DNA of 64,000 nucleotides from Euonymus europaeus. Taxonomy: Eukaryota > Streptophyta > Magnoliopsida > Celastrales > Celastraceae. The stretch covers positions 12,629,001 to 12,693,000 of the forward strand of contig OY756961.1 of assembly GCA_963580455.1 (NCBI GenBank), given 5' to 3'. Below the pieces are notes generated by a model. That model worked only from the letters and a program-made list of their open reading frames with translations, did not search any database and was not told the origin of the DNA. The position numbers and the translations under genes were made by a program. Shown here piece by piece: positions 24,567-38,900 of this stretch (the first letter of the stretch is position 1; each line of letters opens with the position of its first letter).

Positions 24567-27500
24567 CTATCCCGAACAACTTTGATAGTTCGGAGTTGCT
24601 CAACTCTCTCTATGGAGGAGCTTTTAACGGTTTTGTCTATTTGTCATAGAAAGTTGGTGTTTTGGCATCGAAATAATGTAGGAAGCTTATACTCGTAAAA
24701 TTTGACATAGAAGAACAATAAAAATTGTACACCGAGCAACTTTGATGGTCCGAAGTCGCTCAACACTCTCTATTGAAGAGCTTTTAACGGTTTTGTCCAT
24801 TTGTCAAAGAAAGTTGGTGTTTTGGCATCGAAATAATCTAGGAAGCTTATACACATAAAATTTGACATATAAGAACAATAAAAATTGTACACCGAGCAAT
24901 TTTGATGGTCTGAAGTCGCTCAACTCTCTCTAAGGAGGAGCTCTTAACGGTTTTGTCCATTTGTCAAAGAAAGTTGGTGTTTTGGCATCGAAATAATCTA
25001 GGAAGCTTATATTCATAAAATTTGACATATAAGAACAATAAAAATTGTACACCGAGCAACTTTGATGGTCCGAAGTGGCTCAACTCTCTCTATGGAGAAG
25101 CTTTTAACGGTTTTGTCCATTTGTCATAGAAAGTTGGTGTTTTGGCATAGAAATAATCTAGGAAGCTTATACTCGTAAAATTTCACATAGAAGAACAATA
25201 AAAAGTGTACATAGAGCAATTTTGATGGTCCGAAGTTGTTCAACTCTCTCTATGGAGGAGTTTTTAACGGTTTTGTCCATTTGTCATAGATAGTTGGTGT
25301 TTTGGCATCGAAATAATCTAGGAAGCTTATACTCGAAAAATTTCACTTAGAAGAACAATAAAAAGTGTACATCGAGTAATTTTGATGGTTCGAAGTTGTT
25401 CAACTCTCTCTATGGAGGAGCTTTTAACGGTTTTTTCCATTTGTCATAGATAGTTGGTGTTTTGGCATCGAAATAATCTAGGAAGCTTATACTCGTAAAA
25501 TTTCACATAGAAGAACAATAAAAAGTGTACATAGAGCAATTTTGATGGTCCGAAGTTGTTCAACTCTCTCTATGGAGGAGCTTTTAACGGTTTTGTCCAT
25601 TTGTCATAGATAGTTGGTGTTTTGGCATCGAAATAATCTAGGAGGCTTATACTCGAAAAATTTCACTTAGAAGAACAATAAAAAGTGTACATCGAGCAAT
25701 TTTGATGGTTCGAAGTTGTTCAACTCTCTCTATGGAGGAGCTTTTAACGGTTTTTTCCATTTGTCATAGATAGTTGGTGTTTTGGCATCGAAATAATCTA
25801 GGAAGCTTATTCTCGTAAAATTTCACTTAGAAGAACAATAAAAAGTGTACATAGAACAATTTTGATGGTCCGAAGTTGTTCAACTCTCTCTATGGAGGAG
25901 CTTTGAACGGTTTTTTCCATTTGTCATAGATAGTTGGTAATTTGGCATCGAAATAATCTAGGAAGCTTATTCTCGTAAAATTTCACTTAGAAGAACAATA
26001 AAAAGTGTACATAGAGCAATTTTGATGCTCCGAAATTGTTCAACTCTTTCTATGGAGGAGCTTTGAACGGTTTTTTCCATTTGTCATAGATAGTTGGTGT
26101 TTTGGCATCAAAATAATGTAGGAAGCTTATACTAGTAAAAGTTGACAAAGAAGAACAATAAAAATTGTACACCGAGCAATTTTGATGTTCCGAAGTTGCT
26201 CAACTCTCTCTATGGAGGAGCTTTTAACGGTTTTATCTATTTATCATAGAAAGTTGGTGTTTTGGCATCGAAATAATCTAGGAAGCTTATACTCGTAAAA
26301 TTTGACATATAAGAACAATAAAAATTGTAAAACGAGCAACTATGATGGTCCGAAGTCGCTCAACACTCTCTATGGAGGAGCTTTTAACGGTTTTGTCCAT
26401 TTGTCATAAAAAGTTGTTGTTTTGGCATCGAAATAATCTAGAAAGCTTATACTCGTAAAATTTCACATAGAAGAACAATAAAAAGTGTACATAGAACAAT
26501 TTTGATGCCCCGAAGTTGCTCAACTCTCTCTATGGAGGAGCTTTTAACGGTTTTATCCATTTGTCATAGAAAGTTGGTGTTTTGGCATCGAAATAATCTA
26601 GGAAGCTTATACTCGTAAAATTTGACATAGATGAACAATAAAAAGTCTATCCCGAGCAACTTTGATGGTCCGAAGTTGCTCAACTCTCTCTATAAAGAAG
26701 CATTTAACGGTTTTGTCTATTTGTCATAGAAAGTTGGTGTTTTGGCATCGAAATAATCTAGGAAGCTTATACTCGTAAAATTTGACATAGATGAACAATA
26801 AAAAGTCTATCCCGAGCAACTTTGATGGTCTGAAGTTGCTCAACTTTCTCTATGGAGAAGCATTTAACGGTTTTGTCTATTTGTCATAGAAAATTGGTGT
26901 TTTGGCATCGAAATAATCTATGAAGCTTATACTCGTAAAATTTGACATAGAAGAACAATAAAAATTGTACACCGAGCAACTTTGATGCTCCGAAGTCGCT
27001 CAACACTCTCTTTGGAGGACCTTTTAACGGTTTTGTCCATTTGTCATAGAAAGTTGTTGTTTTGGCATCGAAATAATCTAGGAAGCTTATACTCATAAAA
27101 TTTGACATATAAGAGCAATAAAAATTGTACACCGAGCAACTTTGATGGTCCGAAGTGGCTCAACTCTCTCTATGGAGGAGCTTTTAACGGTTTTGTCTAT
27201 TTGTCATAGAAAGTTGGTGTTTTGGCATCGAAATAATCTCTGAAGCTTATACTCGTAAAATTTAACATATAAGAACAATAAAAATTGTACACCGAGCAAT
27301 TTTGATGGTCCGAAGTCGCTCAACTCTCTCTATGGAGGAGCTCTTAACGGTTTTGTCCATTTGTCAAAGAAAGTTGGTGTTTTGGCATCGAAATAATCTA
27401 GGAAGCTTATACTCATAAAATTTGACATATAAGAGCAATAAAAATTGTACACCGAGCAACTTTGATGGTCAGAAGTGGCTTAACTCTCTCTATGGAGGAG

Positions 27501-28407
27501 CTTTTAACGGTTTTGTCTATTTGTCATAGAAAGTTGGTGTTTTGGCATCGAAATAATCTCTGAAGCTTATACTCGTAAAATTTAATATATAAGAACAATA
27601 AAAATTGTACACCGAGCAATTTTGATGGTCCGAAGTCGCTCAACACTCTCTATTCAAGAGCTTTTAACGGTTTTGTCCATTTGTCATAGAAAGTTGGTGT
27701 TGTGGCATCGAAATAATCTAGGAATCTTATACTCGTAAAATTTCACATAGAAGAACAATAAAAAGTGTACATAGAGCAATTTTAATGGTCCGAAGTTGCT
27801 CAACTCTCTCTATGGAGGAGCTCTTATCGATTTTTTTTATTTGTCATAGAAAATTGGTGTTTTGGGATCGAAATAATCAAGGAAGCTTATACTCATAAAA
27901 TTTGACATATAAGAGCAATAAAAATTGTACACCGAGCAACTTTGATGGTCCGAAGTTGCTTAACTCTCTCTATGGAGGAGCTTTTAACGGTTTTGTCTAT
28001 TTGTCATAGAAAGTTGGTGTTTTGGCATCGAAATAATCTCTGAAGCTTATACTCGTAAAATTTAACATATAAGAACAATAAAAATTGTACACCGAGCAAC
28101 TTTGATGGTCCGAAGTTGCTTAACTCTCTCTATGGAGAAGCTCTTATCAATTTTTTCTATTTGTCAAAGAAAGTTGGTGTTTTGGCATCGAAATAATCTA
28201 GGAAGCTTTATACTCATAAAATTTGACATATAAGAACAATAAAAATTGTACACCGAGCAACTTTGATGGTCCGAAGTTGTTCAACTCTCTCTATGGAGGA
28301 GCTTTTAACGGTTTTGTCCATATGTCATAGATAGTTGGTGTTTTGGCATCGAAATAATCTAGGAAGCTTATACTCGTAAAATTTCACATAGAAGAACAAT
28401 AAAAAGT
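24567..28407 (+). repeat. 24-monomer HOR, copy 1 (3841 bp)
   Basis: Bounded by marker monomers at 24567 and 28408, 24 units plus 1 base apart. It contains a 2-monomer duplication (about 25183-25502 and 25503-25822). Near 26000-27100 it has the ordered module running through ACTAGTAAAAGTTGAC, AACTATGATGG, GCCCCGAAG and two CTATCCCGAGC monomers to CTCCGAAG. It lacks the GGAAGCGC monomer found in later copies. Confidence 0.88.
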
Positions 28408-31400
28408 CTATCCAGAACAACTTTGATAGTTCGGAGTTGCTCAACTCTCTCTATGGAGGAGCTTTTAACGGTTTTGTCTATTTGTCATAGAAAGTTGGTG
28501 TTTTGGCATCGAAATAATGTAGGAAGCTTATACTCGTAAAATTTGACATAGAAGAACAATAAAAATTGTACACCGAGCAACTTTGATGGTCCGAAGTCGC
28601 TCAACACTCTCTATTGAAGAGCTTTTAACGGTTTTGTCCATTTGTCAAAGAAAGTTGGTGTTTTGGCATCGAAATAATCTAGGAAGCTTATACACATAAA
28701 ATTTGACATATAAGAACAATAAAAATTGTACACCGAGCAATTTTGATGGTCTGAAGTCGCTCAACTCTCTCTAAGGAGGAGCTCTTAACGGTTTTGTCCA
28801 TTTGTCAAAGAAAGTTGGTGTTTTGGCATCGAAATAATCTAGGAAGCTTATACTCATAAAATTTGACATATAAGAACAATAAAAATTGTACACCGAGCAA
28901 CTTTGATGGTCCGAAGTGGCTCAACTCTCTCTATGGAGGAGCTTTTAACGGTTTTGTCCATTTGTCATAGAAAGTTGGTGTTTTGGCATAGAAATAATCT
29001 AGGAAGCTTATACTCGTAAAATTTCACATAGAAGAACAATAAAAAGTGTACATAGAGCAATTTTGATGGTCCGAAGTTGTTCAACTCTCTCTATGGAGGA
29101 GTTTTTAACGGTTTTGTCCATTTGTCATAGATAGTTGGTGTTTTGGTATCGAAATAATCTAGGAAGCTTATACTCGAAAAATTTCACTTAGAAGAACAAT
29201 AAAAAGTGTACATCGAGCAATTTTGATGGTTCGAAGTTGTTCAACTCTCTCTATGGAGGAGCTTTTAACGGTTTTTTCCATTTGTCATAGATAGTTGGTG
29301 TTTTGGCATCGAAATAATCTAGGAAGCTTATACTCGTAAAATTTCACATAGAAGAACAATAAAAAGTGTACATAGAGCAATTTTGATGGTCCGCAGTTGT
29401 TCAACTCTCTCTATGGAGGAGCTTTTAACGGTTTTGTCCATTTGTCATAGATAGTTGGTGTTTTGGCATCGAAATAATCTAGGAAGCTTATACTCGAAAA
29501 ATTTCACTTAGAAGAACAATAAAAAGTATACATCGAGCAATTTTGATGGTTCGAAGTTGTTCAACTCTCTCTATGGAGGAGCTTTTAACGGTTTTTTCCA
29601 TTTGTCATAGATAGTTGGTGTTTTGGCATCGAAATAATCTAGGAAGCTTATTCTCGTAAAATTTCACTTAGAAGAACAATAAAAAGTGTACATAGAACAA
29701 TTTTGATGGTCCGAAGTTGTTCAACTCTCTCTATGGAGGAGCTTTGAACGGTTTTTTCCATTTGTCATAGATAGTTGGTGTTTTGGCATCGAAATAATCT
29801 AGGAAGCTTATTCTCGTAAAATTTCACTTAGAAGAACAATAAAAAGTGTACATAGAGCAATTTTGATGCTCCGAAATTGTTCAACTCTTTCTATGGAGGA
29901 GCTTTGAACGGTTTTTTCCATTTGTCATAGATAGTTGGTGTTTTGGCATCAAAATAATGTAGGAAGCTTATACTAGTAAAAGTTGACAAAGAAGAACAAT
30001 AAAAATTGTACACCGAGCAATTTTGATGTTCCGAAGTTGCTCAACTCTCTCTATGGAGGAGCTTTTAACGGTTTTATCTATTTATCATAGAAAGTTGGTG
30101 TTTTGGCATCGAAATAATCTAGGAAGCTTATACTCGTAAAATTTGACATATAAGAACAATAAAAATTGTAAACCGAGCAACTATGATGGTCCGAAGTCGC
30201 TCAACACTCTCTATGGAGGAGCTTTTAACGGTTTTGTCCATTTGTCATAAAAAGTTGTTGTTTTGGCATCGAAATAATCTAGGAAGCTTATACTCGTAAA
30301 ATTTCACATAGAAGAATAATAAAAAGTGTACATAGAGCAATTTTGATGCCCCGAAGTTGCTCAACTCTCTCTATGGAGGAGCTTTTAACTGTTTTATCCA
30401 TTTGTCATAGAAAGTTGGTGTTTTGGCATCGAAATAATCTAGGAAGCTTATACTCGTAAAATTTGACATAGATGAACAATAAAATGTCTATCCCGAGCAA
30501 CTTTGATGGTCCGAAGTTGCTCAACTCTCTCTATAAAGAAGCATTTAACGGTTTTGTCTATTTGTCATAGAAAGTTGGTGTTTTGGCATCGAAATAATCT
30601 AGGAAGCTTATACTCGTAAAATTTGACATAGATGAACAATAAAAAGTATATCCCGAGCAACTTTGATGGTCTGAAGTTGCTCAACTTTCTCTATGGAGAA
30701 GCATTTAACGGTTTTGTCTATTTGTCATAGAAAATTGGTGTTTTGGCATCGAAATAATCTATGAAGCTTATACTCGTAAAATTTGACATAGAAGAACAAT
30801 AAAAATTGTACACCGAGCAACTTTGATGCTCCGAAGTCGCTCAACACTCTCTTTGGAGGACCTTTTAACGGTTTTGTCCATTTGTCATAGAAAGTTGTTG
30901 TTTTGGCATCGAAATAATCTAGGAAGCTTATACTCATAAAATTTGACATATAAGAACAATAAAAAGTGTACACCGAGCAACTTTGATGGTCCGAAGTTGC
31001 TCAACTCTCTCTATGGAAGCGCTTTTAATGAGTTTCTCCATTTTTCATAGAAAGTTGGTGTTTTGGCATCGAAATAATCTAGGAAGCTTATACTCATAAA
31101 ATTTGACATATAAGAGCAATAAAAATTGTACACCGAGCAACTTTGATGGTCCGAAGTGGCTCAACTCTCTCTATGGAGGAGCTTTTAACGGTTTTGTCTA
31201 TTTGTCATAGAAAGTTGGTGTTTTGGCATCGAAATAATCTCTGAAGCTTATACTCGTAAAATTTAATATATAAGAACAATAAAAATTGTACACCGAGCAA
31301 TTTTGATGGTCCGAAGTCGCTCAACTCTCTCTATGGAGGAGCTCTTAACGGTTTTGTCCATTTGTCAAAGAAAGTTGGTGTTTTGGCATCGAAATAATCT

Positions 31401-32568
31401 AGGAAGCTTTTACTCATAAAATTTGACATATAAGAGCAATAAAAATTGTACACCGAGCAACTTTGATGGTCCGAAGTGGCTTAACTCTCTCTATGGAGGA
31501 GCTTTTAACGGTTTTGTCTATTTGTCATAGAAAGTTGGTGTTTTGGCATCGAAATAATCTCTGAAGCTTATACTCGTAAAATTTAATATATAAGAACAAT
31601 AAAAATTGTACACCGAGCAATTTTGATGGTCCGAAGTCGCTCAACACTCTCTATTGAAGAGCTTTTAACGGTTTTGTCCATTTGTCATAGAAAGTTGGTG
31701 TTGTGGCATCGAAATAATCTAGGAAGCTTATACTCGTAAAATTTCACATAGAAGAACAATAAAAAGTGTACATAGAGCAATTTTAATGGTCCGAAGTTGC
31801 TCAACTCTCTCTATGGAGGAGCTCTTATTGATTTTTTTTATTTGTCATAGAAAATTGGTGTTTTGGGATCGAAATAATCAAGGAAGCTTACACTCATAAA
31901 ATTTGACATATAAGAGCAATAAAAATTGTACACCGAGCAACTTTGATGGTCCAAAGTTGCTTAACTCTCTCTATGGAGGAGCTTTTAACGGTTTTGTCTA
32001 TTTGTCATAGAAAGTTGGTGTTTTGGCATCGAAATAATCTCTGAAGCTTATACTCGTAAAATTTAACATATAAGAACAATAAAAATTGTACACCGAGCAA
32101 TTTTGATGGTCCGAAGTCGCTCAACTCTCTCTATGGAGAAGCTCTTATCAATTTTTTCTATTTGTCAAAGAAAGTGGGTGTTTTGGCATCGAAATAATCT
32201 AGGAAGCTTTATACTCATAAAATTTGACATATAAGAACAATAAAAATTGTACACCGAGCAACTTTGATGGTCCGAAGTTGCTCAACTCTCTCTATGGAGG
32301 AGCTTTTAACGATTTTGTCCGTTTGTCATAGAAAGTTGGTGTTTTGGCATCGAAATAATCTAGGAAGCTTATTCTCGTAAAATTTCACTTAGAAGAACAA
32401 TAAAAAGTGTACATAGAGCAATTTTGATGGTCCGAAGTTGTTCAACTCTCTCTATGGAGGAGCTTTTAACGGTTTTGTCCATATGTCATAGATAGTTGGT
32501 GTTTTGGCATCGAAATAATCTAGGAAGCTTATACTCGTAAAATTTCACATAGAAGAACAATAAAAAGT
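28408..32568 (+). repeat. 24-monomer HOR, copy 2 (4161 bp, 26 monomers)
   Basis: Aligns with copy 1 at 3841 bp over its first two thirds, including the same 2-monomer duplication (about 29024-29663). It then gains two monomers: the GGAAGCGC unit near 31017 and the AACGATTTTGTCCG unit near 32310. Its marker monomer has CTATCCAGAAC. The extra T in CTTTATACTC persists at 28206 (end of copy 1) and 32207. Confidence 0.88.
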
Positions 32569-35500
32569 CTATCCCGAACAACTTTGATAGTTCGGAGTTG
32601 CTCAACTCTCTCTATGGAGGAGCTTTTAACGGTTTTGTCTATTTGTCATAGAAAGTTGGTGTTTTGGCATCGAAATAATGTAGGAAGCTTATACTCGTAA
32701 AATTTGACATAGAAGAACAATAAAAATTGTACACCGAGCAACTTTGATGGTCCGAAGTCGCTCAACACTCTCTATTGAAGAGCTTTTAACGGTTTTGTCC
32801 ATTTGTCAAAGAAAGTTGGTGTTTTGGCATCGAAATAATCTAGGAAGCTTATACACATAAAATTTGACATATAAGAACAATAAAAATTGTACACCGAGCA
32901 ATTTTGATGGTCTGAAGTCGCTCAACTCTCTCTAAGGAGGAGCTCTTAACGGTTTTGTCCATTTGTCAAAGAAAGTTGGTGTTTTGGCATCGAAATAATC
33001 TAGGAAGCTTGTACTCATAAAATTTGACATATAAGAACAATAAAAATTGTACACCGAGCAACTTTGATGGTCCGAAGTGGCTCAACTCTCTCTATGGAGG
33101 AGCTTTTAACGGTTTTGTCCATTTGTCATAGAAAGTTGGTGTTTTGGCATAGAAATAATCTAGGAAGCTTATACTCGTAAAATTTCACATAGAAGAACAA
33201 TAAAAAGTGTACATAGAGCAATTTTGATGGTCCGAAGTTGTTCAACTCTCTCTATGGAGGAGCTTTTAACGGTTTTGTCCATTTGTCATAGATAGTTGGT
33301 GTTTTGGCATCGAAATAATCTAGGAAGCTTATACTCGAAAAATTTCACTTAGAAGAACAATAAAAAGTGTACATCGAGCAATTTTGATGGTTCGAAGTTG
33401 TTCAACTCTCTCTATGGAGGAGCTTTTAACGGTTTTTTCCATTTGTCATAGATAGTTGGTGTTTTGGCATCGAAATAATCTAGGAAGCTTATTCTCGTAA
33501 AATTTCAATTAGAAGAACAATAAAAAGTGTACATAGAACAATTTTGATGGTCCGAAGTTGTTCAACTCTCTCTATGGAGGAGCTTTGAACGGTTTTTTCC
33601 ATTTGTCATAGATAGTTGGTGTTTTGGCATCGAAATAATCTAGGAAGCTTATTCTCGTAAAATTTCACTTAGAAGAACAATAAAAAGTGTACATAGAGCA
33701 ATTTTGATGGTCCGAAATTGTTCAACTCTTTCTATGGAGGAGCTTTGAACGGTTTTTTCCATTTGTCATTGATAGTTGGTGTTTTGGCATCAAAATAATG
33801 TAGGAAGCTTATACTAGTAAAAGTTGACAAAGAAGAACAATAAAAATTGTACACCGAGCAATTTTGATGTTCCGAAGTTGCTCAACTCTCTCTATGGAGG
33901 AGCTTTTAACGGTTTTATCTATTTATCATAGAAAGTTGGTGTTTTGGCATCGAAATAATCTAGGAAGCTTATACTCGTAAAATTTGACATATAAGAACAA
34001 TAAAAATTGTAAACCGAGCAACTATGATGGTCCGAAGTCGCTCAACACTCTCTATGGAGGAGCTTTTAACGGTTTTGTCCATTTGTCATAAAAAGTTGTT
34101 GTTTTGGCATCGAAATAATCTAGGAAGCTTATACTCGTAAAATTTCACATAGAAGAACAATAAAAAGTGTACATAGAGCAATTTTGATGCCCCGAAGTTG
34201 CTCAACTCTCTCTATGGAGGAGCTTTTAACGGTTTTATCCATTTGTCATAGAAAGTTGGTGTTTTGGCATCGAAATAATCTAGGAAGCTTATACTCGTAA
34301 AATTTGACATAGATGAACAATAAAAAGTCTATCCCGAGCAACTTTGATGGTCCGAAGTTGCTCAACTCTCTCTATAAAGAAGCATTTAACGGTTTTGTCA
34401 ATTTGTCATAGAAAGTTGGTGTTTTGGCATCGAAATAATCTAGGAATCTTATACTCATAAAAGTTGACATAGATGAACAATAAAAAGTCTATCCCGAGCA
34501 ACTTTGATGGTCTGAAGTTGCTCAACTTTCTCTATGGAGAAGCATTTAACGGTTTTGTCTATTTGTCATAGAAAATTGGTGTTTTGGCATCGAAATAATC
34601 TATGAAGCTTATACTCGTAAAATTTGACATAGAAGAACAATAAAAATTGAACACCGAGCAACTTTGATGCTCCGAAGTCGCTCAACACTCTCTTTGGAGG
34701 ACCTTTTAACGGTTTTGTCCATTTGTCATAGAAAGTTGGTGTTTTGGCATCGAAATAATCTAGGAAGCTTATACTCATAAAATTTGACATATAAGAACAA
34801 TAAAAAGTGTACACCGAGCAACTTTGATGGTCCGAAGTTGCTCAACTCTCTCTCTATGGAAGCGCTTTTAATGAGTTTCTCCATTTTTCATAGAAAGTTG
34901 GTGTTTTGGCATCGAAATAATCTAGGAAGCTTATACTCATAAAATTTGACATATAAGAGCAATAAAAATTGTACACCGAGCAACTTTGATGGTCCGAAGT
35001 GGCTCAATTCTCTCTATGGAGGAGCTTTTAACGGTTTTGTCTATTTGTCATAGAAAGTTGGTGTTTTGGCATCGAAATAATCTCTGAAGCTTATACTCGT
35101 AAAATTTAACATATAAGAACAATAAAAATTGTACACCGAGCAATTTTGATGGTCCGAAGTCGCTCAACTCTCTCTATGGAGGAGCTCTTAACGGTTTTGT
35201 CCATTTGTCAAAGAAAGTTGGTGTTTTGGCATCGAAATAATCTAGGAAGCTTATACTCATAAAATTTGACATATAAGAGCAATAAAAATCGTACACCGAG
35301 CAACTTTGATGGTCCGAAGTGGCTTAACTCTCTCTATGGAGGAGCTTTTAACGGTTTTGTCTATTTGTCATAGAAAGTTGGTGTTTTGGCATCGAAATAA
35401 TCTCTGAAGCTTATACTCGTAAAATTTAATATATAAGAACAATAAAAATTGTACACCCAGCAATTTTGATGATTCGAGGTCGCTCAACACTCTCTATTGA

Positions 35501-35930
35501 AGAGCTTTTAACGGTTTTGTCCATTTGTCATAGAAAGTTGGTGTTGTGGCATCGAAATAATCTAGGAAGCTTATACTCGTAAAATTTCACATAGAAGAAC
35601 AATAAAAAGTGTACATAGAGCAATTTTAATGGTCCGAAGTTGCTCAACTCTCTCTATGGAGGAGCTCTTATCGATTTTTTTTATTTGTCATAGAAAGTTG
35701 GTGTTTTGGGATCGAAATAATCAAGGAAGCTTATACTCATAAAATTTGACATATAAGAGCAATAAAAATTGTACACCGAGCAACATTGATGGTTCGAAGT
35801 TGTTCAACTCTCTCTATGGAGGAGCTTTTAACGGTTTTGTCCATATGTCATAGATAGTTGGTGTTTTGGCATCGAAATAATCTAGGAAGCTTATACTCGT
35901 AAAATTTCACATAGAAGAACAATAAAAAGT
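32569..35930 (+). repeat. 24-monomer HOR, copy 3 (3362 bp, 21 monomers)
   Basis: Here the 2-monomer duplication of copies 1 and 2 is single (about 33180-33500), and the end is shortened near 35770-35820. A CT insertion gives CTCTCTCTCTATGGAAG near 34855. The extra-T CTTTATACTC variant is absent from here on. Confidence 0.85.
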
Positions 35931-38900
35931 CTATCCCGAACAACTTTGATAGTTCGGAGTTGCTCAACTCTCTCTATGGAGGAGCTTTTAACGGTTTTAT
36001 CTATTTGTCATTGAAAGTTGGTGTTTTGGCATCGAAATAATGTAGGAAGCTTATACTCGTAAAATTTGACATAGAAGAACAATAAAAATTGTACACCGAG
36101 CAACTTTGACGGTCCGAAGTCGCTCAACACTCTCTATTGAAGAGCTTTTAACGGTTTTGTCCATTTGTCAAAGAAAGTTGGTGTTTTGGCATCGAAATAA
36201 TCTAGGAAGCTTATACACATAAAATTTGACATATAAGAACAATAAAAATTGTACATCGAGCAATTTTGATGGTCTGAAGTCGCTCAACTCTCTCTAAGGA
36301 GGAGCTTTTAACGGTTTTGTCCATTTGTCAAAGAAAGTTGGTGTTTTGGCATCGAAATAATCTAGGAAGCTTATACTCTTAAAATTTGACATATAAGAAC
36401 AATAAAAATTGTACACCGAGCAACTTTGATGGTCCGAAGTGGCTCAACTCTCTCTATGGAGGAGCTTTTAACGGTTTTGTCCATTTGTCATAGAAAGTTG
36501 GTGTTTTGGCATAGAAATAATCTAGGAAGCTTATACTCGTAAAATTTCACATAGAAGAACAATAAAAAGTGTACATAGAGCAATTTTGATGGTCCGAAGT
36601 TGTTCAACTCTCTCTATGGAGGAGCTTTTAACGGTTTTGTCCATTTGTCATAGATAGTTGGTGTTTTGGCATCGAAATAATCTAGGAAGCTTATACTCGA
36701 AAAATTTCACTTAGAAGAACAATAAAAAGTGTACATCGAGCAATTTTGATGGTTCGAAGTTGTTCAACTCTCTCTATGGAGGAGCTTTTAACGGTTTTTT
36801 CCATTTGTCATAGATAGTTGGTGTTTTGGCATCGAAATAATCTAGGAAGCTTATTCTCGTAAAATTTCACTTAGAAGAACAATAAAAAGTGTACATAGAG
36901 TAATTTTAATGGTCCGAAGTTGCTCAACTCTCTCTATGGAGGAGCTCTTATCGATTTTTTTTATTTGTCATAGAAAGTTGGTGTTTTGGGATCGAAATAA
37001 TCAAGGAAGCTTATACTCATAAAATTTGACATATAAGAGCAATAAAAATTGTACACCGAGCAACATTGATGGTCCGAAGTTGCTTAACTCTCTCTATGGA
37101 GGAGCTTTTAACGGTTTTGTCTATTTGTCATAGAAAGTTGGTCTTTTGGCATCGAAATAATCTCTGAAGCTTATACTCGTAAAATTTAACATATAAGAAC
37201 AATAAAAATTGTACACCGAGCAATTTTGATGGTCCGAAGTCGCTCAACTCTCTCTATGGAGAAGCTCTTATCAATTTTTTCTATTTGTCAAAGAAAGTTG
37301 GTGTTTTGGCATCGTAATAATCTAGGAAGCTTATACTCATAAAATTTGACATATAAGACCAATAAAAATTGTACACCGAGCAACTTTGATGGTCCGAAGT
37401 TGCTCAACTCTCTCTATGGAGGAGCTTTTAACGATTTTGTCCGTTTGTCATAGAAAGTTGGTGTTTTGGCATCGAAATAATCTAGGAAGCTTATTCTCGT
37501 AAAATTTCACTTAGAAGAACAATAAAAAGTGTACATAGAGCAATTTTGATGGTCCGAAGTTGTTCAACTCTCTCTATGGAGGAGCTTTTAACGGTTTTGT
37601 CCATATGTCATAGATAGTTGGTGTTTTGGCATCGAAATAATCTAGGAAGCTTATACTCGTAAAATTTCACATAGAAGAACAATAAAAAGTCTATCCCGAA
37701 CAACTTTGATAGTTCGGAGTTGCTCAACTCTCTCTATGGAGGAGCTTTTAACGGTTTTGTCTATTTGTCATAGAAAGTTGGTGTTTTGGCATCGAAATAA
37801 TGTAGGAAGCTTATACTCGTAAAATTTGACATAGAAGAACAATAAAAATTGTACACCGAGCAACTTTGATGGTCCGAAGTCGCTCTACACTCTCTATTGA
37901 AGAGCTTTTAACGGTTTTGTCCATTTGTCAAAGAAAGTTGGTGTTTTGGCATCGAAATAATCTAGGAAGCTTATACACATAAAATTTGACATATAAGAAC
38001 AATAAAAATTGTACACCGAGCAATTTTGATGGTCTGAAGTCGCTCAACTCTCTCTAAGGAGGAGCTCTTAACGGTTTTGTCCATTTGTCAAAGAAAGTTG
38101 GTGTTTTGGCATCGAAATAATCTAGGAAGCTTATACTCATAAAATTTGACATATAAGAACAGTAAAAATTGTACACCGAGCAACTTTGATGGTCCGAAGT
38201 GGCTCAACTCTCTCTATGGAGGAGCTTTTAACGGTTTTGTCCATTTGTCATAGAAAGTTGGTGTTTTGGCATAGAAATAATCTAGGAAGCTTATACTCGT
38301 AAAATTTCACATAGAAGAACAATAAAAAGTGTACATAGAGCAATTTTGATGGTCCGAAGTTGGTCAACTCTCTCTATGGAGGAGCTTTTAACGGTTTTGT
38401 CCATTTATCATAGAAAGTTGGTGTTTTGGCATCGAAATAATCTAGGAAGCTTATACTCGAAAAATTTCACTTAGAAGAATAATAAAAAGTGTACATCGAG
38501 CAATTTTGATGGTTCGAAGTTGTTCAACTCTCTCTATGGAGGAGCTTTGAACGGTTTTTTCCATTTGTCTTAGATAGTTGGCGTTTTGGCATCGAAATAA
38601 TCTAGGAAGCTTATTCTCGTAAAATTTCACTTAGAAGAACAATAAAAAGTGTACATAGAGCAATTTTGATGGTCCGAAGTTGTTCAACTCTCTCTATGGA
38701 GGAGCTTTGAACGATTTTTTCCATTTGTCATAGATAGTTGGTGTTTTGGCATCGAAATAATCTAGGAAGCTTATTCTCGTAAAATTTCACTTAGAAGAAC
38801 AATAAAAAGTGTACATAGAACAATTTTGATGGTCCGAAGTTGTTCAACTCTCTCTATGGAGGAGCTTTGAACGGTTTTTTCCATTTGTCATAGATAGTTG

